A stretch of 48,084 nt of DNA from Bacteroidales bacterium (GTDB lineage Bacteria > Bacteroidota > Bacteroidia > Bacteroidales > UBA1715): contig JAQICB010000021.1 of the NCBI GenBank assembly GCA_027858745.1, positions 1 through 48,084 on the forward strand. The letters are read 5' to 3'. Shown in pieces: positions 10,401-18,450 of this stretch (position 1 is the first letter of the stretch; each line of letters starts with the position of its first letter). The position numbers were made by a program, and so were the translations under genes. The notes under the pieces were generated by a model, which did not search any database, was not told where the DNA came from, and saw nothing but the letters and a program-made list of their open reading frames with translations.

Positions 10401-13400
10401 TTCTCGACAAATCAGGTAATGAATACATACAAACAATGGTTGTAGTAATTACCGGGTGCCCAATACATTTAGAAACAGTAACATTAAGTCCCTCACTAGC
10501 AACGGTAACCGAAGAGCAAACACTGCAATTATCTCCTGTTTTGTACCCTACCGATGCGTGTATTCAAAACATCTCATATTCTTCTGATGAGGAAACTATT
10601 GCTACAGTTTCGGAAACTGGTTTAGTAAGTGGATTAATTCCGGGAACAGCTATTATAACTATTTCTATTAATGACGGTTTTTCAACAATTACCAGCACAC
10701 GAACAGTTACGGTAGAAAAAGATTGTTCGGGAGATATTAGCCTATCGATAAACAAAGAAATAACAGATATAATTGAAACATATACAGAAACGCTCATTGC
10801 AAACATTAGCCCCGATGATGAATGTACGGAAAATAATGTGATAATATGGGAAAGTCTTGACACAGATTATGCTACCGTAAATTCAAATGGTATTGTTTCT
10901 GCAATAGCTGAAGGAACAGCACGTATAGTAGCATCGACAACAGGCAACGGCATTACGTCTGACACATGTATTGTGAACGTTCTCAAAGATTGTTACTATG
11001 GCACAGTAACCGTAACCTTAGATTTAGAAACTGAATCTATTCTTACTAATAGTGGTACTACCCTTACCTACTCTATTTCTCATCCGGATGCCTGTAATAG
11101 CGGAGTAACATGGGAATCAACAGAGGAAACTATTGCAACAGTGGATGAAAATGGAGAAGTTTCTGCGATAAATATTGGTGAAACTTATATTATTTGTCGT
11201 AGTGTTCAATCTCCAGAAATGGCAGATACCTGTATTCTAAGTGTTGAAGAACGCCTACCGACATCTATCGAATTACCAAGCACTCTCACGGTATATGATG
11301 ATGAAAATGTAAGCATTACCGCGACCGTTCTTCCCGAAAATGCTGACAATAAAAATATAACTTGGGAAACGCTCAATCAGGATATAATTTCTCTCACTCA
11401 AACAGGAGATATGACCGCTTTAGAAGTTGGTACCGATACTATTCGGGTAACATCTCTTGCTGACCCGTCAATTTATGCTGAATGTATTGTAACCATTTTA
11501 CCGGTTGAAGCAGATACTATCATCATTACTCCCGATACCCTTGAATTATTTGTATATGATGAAAGCAGTCTTTCTGTAACTTTTGAACCAATAAACACAA
11601 CGAATCAATCGATTGTATGGTCGATTGCAAATACAGATATTGCGACACTATCAGAAGGAACAATTACTGCTGTTTCTGCCGGCGAAACTATTATCACCGC
11701 AATAGCAAGTAATGGTGCATATTCAGAAGCAGTGGTAATTGTATCAGACATTGAACCAACCGACATTCTGCTTTCTGAAACAAGTCTTTCATTATTCCCC
11801 GAAGAAATTGCAACTCTTTCGGTATTATTTACACCATTAAATACGACTGACACTCTTGTTTCATGGACATCAAACAATACTGATATTGCTACGGTTTCTG
11901 AGGGTATTGTCACCAGCCATTCTGTGGGAGAAACAATTATTACCGTAACAACAAACAATGGTTTAGAACAAACATGTGATGTGACTGTATCTCCTGTTAT
12001 TGCTGAATCTATCACATTAAACACACACGAAGTATCACTAATAATTGATGATACACAACAATTAATAGGTGCTATTTCGCCAGATAACACGACAGACCAA
12101 ACAATTTCTTGGCATTCCGAAAATGAAACAATTGCAACAGTAGACGAAACAGGATTAGTTACGGCACATAATGTTGGGCAAACAGAAATCATTACAACAA
12201 CTCACAATAACCTTACTGACACATGTATTGTCTATGTGGAAGAAACTGTAATTGAAGTTGATAGTGTTGTATTAAGCGATGAAAATCTTTCCATTTTATT
12301 ACTTAGTTCGGGTTCTTTATCTGCTGAAATTTATCCTTTTGACGCATCAAACAAAACGGTCATTTGGAAAAGTGCAAACACCAATATTGCAACTGTTTCA
12401 CAATCCGGTACAATTACGCCACAACAAACAGGTGAAACATATATTGTTGCTACTACCTCAAACAATCTTACCGATACTTGTTTTATAACAATTCAACCAA
12501 ACCCGATTACGACTATTTCATTGAGTCAATCAACAATAGATTTAGCTCAAAATGCATCGAGTAACCTCGAACAATTTATTGTGATTGAACCCTCTGAAGC
12601 AGAAATTAGCTCAATAAATTGGTCAACAGAATCAGATAACATCACCTTAGATGCAAACGGTATGGTTTCCAATCTTGTTGATTTTGGTACAGAAACAGCA
12701 ATCGTTACTCTTGTCGTAAGTGACACATACACCAATGAGTTTACTGAAACAATAACCCTAAACCTTACCGGATGTGCGACCGAACTTACTTCAGTAACTC
12801 TTTCGCCGGCAGCAACAACAATAGTTGAAGGGGGAACACTCCAACTGAGCCCCACACATGCTCCAACAAACGCATGTATTAAATTTACAACCTACGAAAG
12901 CTTAAACGAAACAGTAGCGAGCATTTCTCAAACAGGATTAATCACTGCTCACCTAACGGGTGAAACAACAATCGAAGTAACAGTTTCTGATGGGTTTAAT
13001 ACCTATTCCGATTCATTTATCCTCACAGTTGAAAAAGACTGTTCAGGAGATATTGAATTGTCATTATCGGAAACGTCATATACAATTACACGGGGATTTT
13101 CGTTCACATTAACAACAACAATAATTCCCGATGACGAATGTACAACTGACAACGTAATTACATGGATCAGTTCGAACCCTGAAATTGCGAGTGTTGAAAA
13201 TGGAGTTGTTTCTGCTCACGAAACAGGAACAACAACAATTACCGCATCAACAGATGGCACTGGTATTACTGTCGCAACTTGCGAAGTAACCGTAATTTCC
13301 GATTGTTTCGAGGGAACCGTTTCAATTGAAGCAAGTACAGATTCCATATCGCTCTACAAAACCGAAACGGCTCTAAGCTCCGCAAATATAATTCCAACAG

Positions 13401-16387
13401 AAGCATGTGACGCTTCTGTAACTTGGACATCAAGCAATACTGAAATTGCAACAGTAAACGATGGAACAATCACTGCTCTTTCTACATTTGGAGAATGCTA
13501 TATTATTTGCTCAAGCAATCAATCTCCTGAAATTACAGATACAATTGTTGTTTCGGTAATTGAACGACTCCCTTCTTCGGTTTCACTTACCGAAACACTT
13601 AATATCTATATTGAAGATGAAACAATACTCACAGCGACAATTGAACCAATAAATGCCGACGACAAATCACTCACTTGGACAAGTTCCAATCTTAGCATTG
13701 TCGGTATCGATGCATCGGGTACAATTATCGGCAACTCTATTGGAACAGCAACGATTACAGCAACAACAATAAATAATATATCTGCTTCATGCGAAGTAAC
13801 GGTCTTACCAATACCGGCAAGTTCATTTTCATTATCAGAATCTGTTGCATCAATATTTGTGTATGATGAGCTCCAATTAAACGGAACTATTCTACCCGAC
13901 AACACTACGAATACAACTATTTCGTGGTCTAGTTCAGATTCGAATATTGCAACGGTAGATGAAAACGGTAAGGTTACCGGGATTTCTTCCGGACAAACAA
14001 CAATTACAGCACGAACACATAATGATAAACTTGCTGAATGCATTGTTACCGTAAAAGATATTCAACCAACACATATTACATTAGAAATTGGTCTCGACTC
14101 TATGAATGTTAATACGACACAAACAATCAATGTTACATTTGACCCCGAAAATACGACAGCACGAGAAATCGAATGGTCAACCAGTAATGTTAATCTTGCA
14201 ACGGTAAATGACTTAGGTCAGATTACCGCATTACAACCCGGCACCGTTATTTTTACAGCTACAACCAGTAATGACATTTCACAAGAAATTTCAATTGTGG
14301 TACGACCAATTGAAACAGAATCTATCAGTCTTAACACCACTGCGGTTAACATTCGCATTTCCGAAAACCAACAATTAATTGCAAGCATTTATCCGGAAAA
14401 CACAACCGATAAAACAATTACATGGACATCAGCTGACACAAGTATTGCCACAGTAAACAATTCCGGAAAAATTCTTGGAAAATCAATAGGAACAACAGGT
14501 ATTACGGCAACAACAGCTAACGGAAAAACAGCTACCTGTAACGTTACTGTTCGTTTAAATACCATTTCTGTTGACGAAGTGATAATAAGTCAAGATTTTA
14601 TTGATATGTTCCCAGATGCAAGTCATCAAGTTTCCGCTGAAATTGTTCCCGACAATGCTACCAACAAAACAATAGTGTGGTCAAGTAACAAAATTTCAGT
14701 TGCCACTGTAGACCAAAACGGAGTTATTACTTCTGTAAGCCCGGGAACAGCGTTAGTTATAGCAACGGCATCAAACGGAATTGCAGACACCTGTACCGTT
14801 ACCGTCATGCCAATTTACGCAGACAGTATTATTATATCGACACAAGCTATTACTCTTTCGATTAATGAATCGCAAGAAATAACAGCCGAAATTTATCCGG
14901 AAAATGCCACTCAAAAAACAATTTTTTGGTCAGTAGAAAATACCGATATCGCAAGTGTTTCAACAAATGGAACATTAACCGGAAATAATATTGGCGCAAC
15001 AGAATTATATGCTCAAACATTAAACGGTTCCATCGATACCTGTATAGTTACCATTATTGAAGTTTCTATTCCGGCAGACAGTATCCATGTTTCTCCTACC
15101 GAATCGAATATTGATGTTGATGAAACAATTACAGCTCTCGTAACATTTTATCCCGAAGCAACCACAAATAAAACAATAACGTGGACTTCTAATGATGAAA
15201 ATATTGCAAGCGTTAATCAATACGCAAAAATTACAGGTGTAAACACCGGAACAACAATTATTCGTGCAAAATCAGCAAATAACAAAACAGCAGAAATTCA
15301 CATAACAGTTAACGAATTATTTGCATCATCTATCGAACTCGAAGCATCATCTCTCATTTTTGAACCGGGACAAACACATACAATTGGTGCAACTATTTCG
15401 CCTATTAAAACCACAAACAAAACAATAACATGGACAAGCGAAAATGAAGAAATTGCAAGGGTTAACGAATTTGGTCTCATCACGGCTGTTTCGCCCGGAA
15501 CTACGCTCATTACTGCAACAACATCAAACGAATTAACAACATCCTGCGAAATAACAGTTACCGAAATCTATCCTACAGAGATATCTATTATTCCTCCGGA
15601 CAAAACAACTATTTTAATTGACGAAACACTGCAATTGAATGTTGAATACACGCCGACTTCAACAACTGCAACTGGATTACTTTGGTCAAGTTCAAATACA
15701 GATATTGCAACAGTCAATGAATTTGGTGAAGTAACCGGAATAAATGAAGGTGTTGTTACTATAAATGTAAGTTCCGAAATTTATCAGAATGTTAATACTT
15801 CAATAAACATAAGCGTTTCTATTTATAACGAAGCTCCTGTTGTTACCGACATTCCTCCACAAGTCATTTTAATTGGCGAAGAATTCCCGATTATCAATTT
15901 GAATGACTATTTCACAGATGATAACACATCTGCAAATAACATAAGATGGTCGGCAAACACTCCCGGAGTAATAAGCCTTCAAATTAACAGTAATGGTGAT
16001 GTTACCGCAACATGCACTCAAGAAGGATGGCTCGGAAGCGAAACAATTACAATTCGAGCAAAAGACGAACATGGGTTAATAACATCGTATCCGGTAATAT
16101 ATACAATTTCTGACGGTACTGCGATACACTCTGTTTCTTTACAAACCATACGGGTTTACCCGAACCCAAGCACGGGAATATTTACTCTTGCATTTGAAAC
16201 CGTGTCGGAAGGAAACTACACAATTCAATTAATATCACCCGAAGGGAAAACTGTGTTTGCAGAAAAAAGCTTTGTGTTAGGTTCGTATTCTCATAGATTT
16301 ACCAACAATTCATTAGCAAAAGGAATATATACCATTAGAATACAACACAAAAAACAGAGTATAACTCGACATATACTTATACAGTAA
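4436..16387 (+). CDS. Giant T9SS surface protein with lamin-tail, CotH kinase, cadherin-like and 22 Ig-like domains
   Basis: A 3983-residue exported protein, probably a surface adhesin or substrate-binding scaffold. Domains in order (approximate residues): signal peptide 1-21; lamin-tail domain (LTD) 23-158; chitobiase C-terminal-like region 165-289; CotH kinase-like domain 293-690, with the NTDWPGNN motif (Asp547) and the YDTD motif (Asp571, Asp573), so it may bind ATP and phosphorylate; InlB-type repeat 696-775; LTDs at 782-920, 937-1085 and 1093-1235; cadherin-like beta-sandwich domains at 1245-1325, 1327-1407 and 1574-1658, alternating with two jelly-roll-like modules (1415-1570, 1662-1815); a cadherin/dystroglycan-like domain 1819-1916; 22 Big_2 Ig-like domains 1917-3797; a second cadherin/dystroglycan-like domain 3798-3895; and a type-A T9SS sorting domain ending HILIQ. 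It sits between a GH5-like and a GH9 gene, which suggests a role in polysaccharide attachment. Domain identities are solid; the function is inferred. Confidence 0.9.
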   Translation: MKKILFLSLTITLSIFHTLNAQVKLNEIQSSNATTVTSDLGNYADWIELYNTGSATVDISGYYITDDNDEPRKWQVPSGTTISSNNHLLIWCDGLTTGLHTNFNLSGSKGEKLYIYSSSMLLLDTVTFPTLTTDYTYGRVLDGTGEWARLASPTPDAQNDPEIIQGAAPAPAFSIPAGFYSSSQNVGITSSVPNAVIRYTTDGTEPTESSPIYTGPITVDKTTDMTLKYGYNRDNNTGIQEYHWAVDIGYPPVGYYDNENQEFGAMIKAKAFHDDYSPSKTATSTFFINMRRPSLPIISITTDKAGFFSADQGIYIQGTNGATETYEGQQFTANWHQDDWERKVFVEYFDENGEKQFGVNAGIQTMGAVSRNWDQKSLKISLRNEYGDSELNYPLFGDDGQDSYDSFYLRNSGNDWEQGSLTRDAIIQYILRGKVNLETQAYKPVVMYLNGEYFGIINMRERYGEDHLANLHDFVDPDEVDILKINSDAETFNASEGDSTRYFELVDFLNSFSMTDETYYNYVIDNYVDKDNIINYYIGHIYCQNTDWPGNNTRLWRPRMQKGKFRFLFYDTDFGYGLWGGGPSANNLSRTLSSSEDHAWATIVIRSLMENPTFESEFIQRFSYMINTIYTQDRLESIANSFENTIANERDNYSDEEWTRSVSAYGYNVNDMISWGIDRIGYMRDQINSEFGNEGYSYLTVNFTESNGSVYLCSLPVEAGYSGRQYENTPIRLVAEAKDGYQFVRWKSGSTTLSTEQEYFLTITGDYTIEAEFESRTPVTGIHINEIMASNSLFFNNELNEYEDWIEIYNPGTSDIDLAGLYISDRLDSLDKHKIQYGSPELTTVPAGGYLILWADKQTHAGANHLNFNLARTGESVVISQINASGTTTIIDQITYGVQNINLSFGRYPDGSSNQIVFDIPTPDASNQIQSTAEIDGLVITECMAKNAQTITEETGGYADWIEIYNSTDEAINIGGLFVTNDLGDLNKYMIPANQPSLTTIQPSEYYILWADEQIAINPNHVGFKLKAEFGDIAIVQLRGSENYIIDQVSYANQGEDIAYGRFPSTTSGFRYLPTPTPGDPNSNNATISIKTGLTINELLAANTSIVKTEYNKYSDYIEFYNASSTPIDLGGLFVSDSLSYSLKYRIPRNNSAETTVQPGEWITFWANSSPENGSMHLDFGLDVLGEEVVLSQVTENGIQQLDYIIFEAQTQNISYGRFPETTDNWELMTPTYNAENQSTSASTSLATLTTSIGEISPSYSNTVSHYICYLPQGTSNPPVISATPMNENASLTITQATSLSEQATVDIISADGNNTATYTVSFELAPSDDATLSVLSTDYGTLSPVFSPSINTYTIDLPSPIIPLLTAQANQENASVEINYGSSIENTTSITVTAESGNTNTYFISYNSQTQNEIIYSWVDDFNNGSTSEWDISGSSTDFYAITATNGEINLSQAAEKTTYRTVTYTLPAGFVLDMENNPNPVLSLDVYASEDSEIRIDLKDINSTTGNSETISHTVTGGTTETLMFDYDGVNTGADESQINTIVFYTDPDDYIADEKEFIFDNLTIGIPLSANADLASLSSNIGTLSPTFSANTTEYSLTIPHNTTTIPTISANADDVNALVEISQASSVTGEATIRVTAENNTTQTYTVTIERELEIVEGYVENIIQPNLAGFSESNATYELIYGGGYAEISYNRSETSGNDSFIYNISEADAKILNLSNYPYVAIRARTTTLTDMRIDLFDGNEYVSTETPVSVTVNGPEYTTYVYNFANKLAANLTVEDIRGIKIYFDKDVTTVNSGSVFFDKIMFGSEVDMLINHPPVISTIPNQTQMRGETFSNILLDNYVSDDNTSDGSLIWSHSSSTAFALSISSSHALSITPLDSEWMGSEEITLTVADTEGESSSITITISVTELQIPAESVTFTQTSISLDQEQTRDLHTYLTIYPETATIESIIWSVDNPNISITENGIISHSLEFGSESGTISVTVLDKSGNEYIQTMVVVITGCPIHLETVTLSPSLATVTEEQTLQLSPVLYPTDACIQNISYSSDEETIATVSETGLVSGLIPGTAIITISINDGFSTITSTRTVTVEKDCSGDISLSINKEITDIIETYTETLIANISPDDECTENNVIIWESLDTDYATVNSNGIVSAIAEGTARIVASTTGNGITSDTCIVNVLKDCYYGTVTVTLDLETESILTNSGTTLTYSISHPDACNSGVTWESTEETIATVDENGEVSAINIGETYIICRSVQSPEMADTCILSVEERLPTSIELPSTLTVYDDENVSITATVLPENADNKNITWETLNQDIISLTQTGDMTALEVGTDTIRVTSLADPSIYAECIVTILPVEADTIIITPDTLELFVYDESSLSVTFEPINTTNQSIVWSIANTDIATLSEGTITAVSAGETIITAIASNGAYSEAVVIVSDIEPTDILLSETSLSLFPEEIATLSVLFTPLNTTDTLVSWTSNNTDIATVSEGIVTSHSVGETIITVTTNNGLEQTCDVTVSPVIAESITLNTHEVSLIIDDTQQLIGAISPDNTTDQTISWHSENETIATVDETGLVTAHNVGQTEIITTTHNNLTDTCIVYVEETVIEVDSVVLSDENLSILLLSSGSLSAEIYPFDASNKTVIWKSANTNIATVSQSGTITPQQTGETYIVATTSNNLTDTCFITIQPNPITTISLSQSTIDLAQNASSNLEQFIVIEPSEAEISSINWSTESDNITLDANGMVSNLVDFGTETAIVTLVVSDTYTNEFTETITLNLTGCATELTSVTLSPAATTIVEGGTLQLSPTHAPTNACIKFTTYESLNETVASISQTGLITAHLTGETTIEVTVSDGFNTYSDSFILTVEKDCSGDIELSLSETSYTITRGFSFTLTTTIIPDDECTTDNVITWISSNPEIASVENGVVSAHETGTTTITASTDGTGITVATCEVTVISDCFEGTVSIEASTDSISLYKTETALSSANIIPTEACDASVTWTSSNTEIATVNDGTITALSTFGECYIICSSNQSPEITDTIVVSVIERLPSSVSLTETLNIYIEDETILTATIEPINADDKSLTWTSSNLSIVGIDASGTIIGNSIGTATITATTINNISASCEVTVLPIPASSFSLSESVASIFVYDELQLNGTILPDNTTNTTISWSSSDSNIATVDENGKVTGISSGQTTITARTHNDKLAECIVTVKDIQPTHITLEIGLDSMNVNTTQTINVTFDPENTTAREIEWSTSNVNLATVNDLGQITALQPGTVIFTATTSNDISQEISIVVRPIETESISLNTTAVNIRISENQQLIASIYPENTTDKTITWTSADTSIATVNNSGKILGKSIGTTGITATTANGKTATCNVTVRLNTISVDEVIISQDFIDMFPDASHQVSAEIVPDNATNKTIVWSSNKISVATVDQNGVITSVSPGTALVIATASNGIADTCTVTVMPIYADSIIISTQAITLSINESQEITAEIYPENATQKTIFWSVENTDIASVSTNGTLTGNNIGATELYAQTLNGSIDTCIVTIIEVSIPADSIHVSPTESNIDVDETITALVTFYPEATTNKTITWTSNDENIASVNQYAKITGVNTGTTIIRAKSANNKTAEIHITVNELFASSIELEASSLIFEPGQTHTIGATISPIKTTNKTITWTSENEEIARVNEFGLITAVSPGTTLITATTSNELTTSCEITVTEIYPTEISIIPPDKTTILIDETLQLNVEYTPTSTTATGLLWSSSNTDIATVNEFGEVTGINEGVVTINVSSEIYQNVNTSINISVSIYNEAPVVTDIPPQVILIGEEFPIINLNDYFTDDNTSANNIRWSANTPGVISLQINSNGDVTATCTQEGWLGSETITIRAKDEHGLITSYPVIYTISDGTAIHSVSLQTIRVYPNPSTGIFTLAFETVSEGNYTIQLISPEGKTVFAEKSFVLGSYSHRFTNNSLAKGIYTIRIQHKKQSITRHILIQ
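10184..12502 (+). repeat. Nine-domain Ig-like block, first copy (within the giant protein gene)
   Basis: Residues 1917-2689 contain nine Big_2 domains. The block aligns domain for domain with residues 2690-3460: TGC, EKDCSGDI, ERLP, VYDE, DIEPT and ESITLNT here correspond to TGC, EKDCSGDI, ERLP, VYDE, DIQPT and ESISLNT there, at a constant offset of about 2313-2319 nt. The first domain of each block is the long variant, and domains 2-4 carry paired Cys. Confidence 0.85.
12503..14815 (+). repeat. Nine-domain Ig-like block, second copy (within the giant protein gene)
   Basis: Residues 2690-3460 are the diverged tandem duplicate of 1917-2689. The duplicated unit is a whole set of nine domains, not a single Ig domain, since block-specific linkers and Cys positions recur in the same order. 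Domain 9 of this block runs into four further Big_2 domains. Confidence 0.85.
14816..15826 (+). repeat. Four terminal Ig-like (Big_2) domains outside the nine-domain blocks
   Basis: Residues 3461-3797 hold four more Big_2 domains, each with the ITW(T/S)S-type strand and IA-V motif. They do not continue the block register. They are followed by the second cadherin/dystroglycan-like domain and the sorting domain. Confidence 0.8.
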
Positions 16388-16409
16388 AAAAATAATTTTA
16401 CAAAAACGA

Positions 16410-16441
16410 GGGTATTTCATTGTTTGAAATACCCTTTTTTG
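16410..16441 (+). terminator. Rho-independent terminator after the giant protein gene
   Basis: A perfect 10-bp stem, GGGTATTTCA (16410-16419) with TGAAATACCC (16425-16434), loop TTGTT, followed by seven T. It lies 23 nt past the stop codon and separates the giant gene from the GH9 gene. Confidence 0.9.
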
Positions 16442-16514
16442 TGTACAGAATTACCAAATAATTATTATTTTTACGACAAATGAATTTTCAAAATATTATT
16501 TAAACAAGTAACAA

Positions 16515-18437
16515 ATGAAACAATTACTATTTATAATTTCACTCGCCATGGTATACAGTTGTAACACTAAAAAAATCAACACAGAAGATATTGTAAACAC
16601 AGGAACATATATTGTTATCGATCAATTTGGCTATCTGCCCGAATCCGAAAAAATTGCAGTCATCCGTTGTCCCGAAATCGGATTTGATGCCGAAGAGACG
16701 TACACTCCTGGAAACACCTTCACAGTTATTAATGCAGAAACTAATACTGAAATTTTTTCGGACACAATTAGCTCATGGAAAAATGGAGATATTGATTCAA
16801 CATCAGGCGATAAAGTGTGGTACTTTGATTTTTCTAAACTCACAGAAAATGGCAGTTATTATATTCTAGACAAAGAAAACAACTATGCTTCATATCCTTT
16901 TTCTATTTCAGAAGATGTGTACAAAAACACCTTAAAACATGCGTTCCGCACGTTTTTCTACCAACGTGCCGGCTTTACAAAAGAAGCACAATATGCAGGC
17001 GAAGGCTGGGCAGATAGTGCCAGTCATGTCGGAAAAGGACAAGACACCGAATGTCGAAATTTTTTAGATAAAGATAACCCGGCAACAGAAAAAGATGTAC
17101 ACGGAGGATGGTACGATGCCGGTGATTATAATAAATATACAAACTGGACTGCCGATTATATTCATTACTTATTACTTGCCTACGAAGAAAATCCGAAAGC
17201 ATGGACAGACGACTTTAATATTCCTGAATCGGGCAATGGCATTCCCGACATTATTGATGAAGTAAAATTCGGACTCGAACATTTACTTCGTTTGCAATTT
17301 GATGATGGTAGTTTAATTGCCGTTGTCGGTGTTTCTCACGGCTGCCCCCCATCGGCTGCTCAAGACTCAAGCTTTTGGGGCGGACCAAGCACCTCGGCAA
17401 GCCTTTCGGGAGCAATGGCATATGCATACGGTGCAAAAGTGTTGAAAGAATTTGATGCAGATTTTGCTCAAAAACTAGAAATTGCAGCAAAAAAAGCATG
17501 GGATTGGGCTGACAAAAATCCAAAAGTGCTGTTTTACAACAATAGTGCTGAACATGGCACCCAAGGTTTAGCAGCAGGACAGCAAGAAGTTGATGATTTA
17601 GCACGAATCGAGAAAAAAATTCATGCAGCAATGCGATTGTACGACCTCACCAAAGACAAAAAATACCAACAATTCTTTGAAGAAAATTATTCGAAAGCAC
17701 GTATGATTGAATGGCAATTAGTATATCCATTCGGCGAAGCTAATCAGGATATGCTCTTATACTACTCAAAACTTCCGTATGCAAATAAAGAAATAGCATC
17801 TCAAATACAATCTATCTACAAAAAAGGTCTAGATACTATTTATAATCTATTTGCAATTCGCGACCAAAACGATGCATATTTTGCCTACCAAAAAGATTAT
17901 GTATGGGGTTCTAACGGTACTAAGTCAAAACAAGGAAATATCTATTACAATCTTATTACCTACGATATTTCGCCAAAAACTGAAATTTCAACCAATTATA
18001 AAAATCTAGCTGCGCGATATATTCATTACTTACACGGAGTTAATCCACTTAATTTTTGCTATTTAACAAACATGAACTCTCGAGGTGCAACCAACAGCGT
18101 TACAGAAGTATACCACGAATGGTTCCAAGAAGGATCAGAAAAATGGGATAAAGCGGGTGTTTCAACATATGGCCCCGCACCGGGATTCCTTGTCGGAGGT
18201 CCAAATCCGGCGTACTCATGGGATGGGTGTTGCCCGGACGATTGTGACAGTGAAGAAAATAATGCAAAATGTTTTGAGCTCGATGTTTCAGTTATTACCA
18301 ACCAACCGGCATTGAAATCATTTATGGATTTTAACCACGGATGGCCATTAAATTCATGGGCAATTACCGAAAATAGTTGTGGCTATCAAGTGCAATATTT
18401 ACGTCTGCTTTCAAAATTTGTTGCAGATTCAAAATAA
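16515..18437 (+). CDS. GH9 endoglucanase-type lipoprotein
   Basis: A 640-residue family 9 glycoside hydrolase that should cleave beta-1,4-glucan (cellulose or related) by inversion. The N-terminus is a lipoprotein signal with lipobox VYSC (Cys16), so it is membrane anchored and, unlike its two large neighbours, has no T9SS sorting domain. Residues about 30-130 form the CelD_N-type Ig-like domain (VIDQFGYLP motif), followed by the (alpha/alpha)6 barrel. The motif GGWYDAGDYNKYT carries Asp201 and Asp204 (catalytic base region). The C-terminal signature ends SWAITENS, with Glu619 as the proton donor, and the HGVNPLNFCY and NSRGATNS segments are typical. The gene has its own terminator downstream and is separated from the giant gene by another. 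Active-site residues appear intact. Confidence 0.93.
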   Translation: MKQLLFIISLAMVYSCNTKKINTEDIVNTGTYIVIDQFGYLPESEKIAVIRCPEIGFDAEETYTPGNTFTVINAETNTEIFSDTISSWKNGDIDSTSGDKVWYFDFSKLTENGSYYILDKENNYASYPFSISEDVYKNTLKHAFRTFFYQRAGFTKEAQYAGEGWADSASHVGKGQDTECRNFLDKDNPATEKDVHGGWYDAGDYNKYTNWTADYIHYLLLAYEENPKAWTDDFNIPESGNGIPDIIDEVKFGLEHLLRLQFDDGSLIAVVGVSHGCPPSAAQDSSFWGGPSTSASLSGAMAYAYGAKVLKEFDADFAQKLEIAAKKAWDWADKNPKVLFYNNSAEHGTQGLAAGQQEVDDLARIEKKIHAAMRLYDLTKDKKYQQFFEENYSKARMIEWQLVYPFGEANQDMLLYYSKLPYANKEIASQIQSIYKKGLDTIYNLFAIRDQNDAYFAYQKDYVWGSNGTKSKQGNIYYNLITYDISPKTEISTNYKNLAARYIHYLHGVNPLNFCYLTNMNSRGATNSVTEVYHEWFQEGSEKWDKAGVSTYGPAPGFLVGGPNPAYSWDGCCPDDCDSEENNAKCFELDVSVITNQPALKSFMDFNHGWPLNSWAITENSCGYQVQYLRLLSKFVADSK

Positions 18438-18450
18438 ACAACATAAAAAA

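Noticed and set aside
11605-12192. A 195-codon frame opposite the giant protein gene, plus several shorter ones
   Set aside because: They arise from the Thr/Ile/Ser/Val-rich repeat composition read in reverse and recur at each Ig-like domain; they have no start context or domain.
10184-15826. Repetitive DNA as a CRISPR or tandem satellite
   Set aside because: The periodicity is at the protein level with an open frame throughout; nucleotide units are diverged and have no spacer structure.
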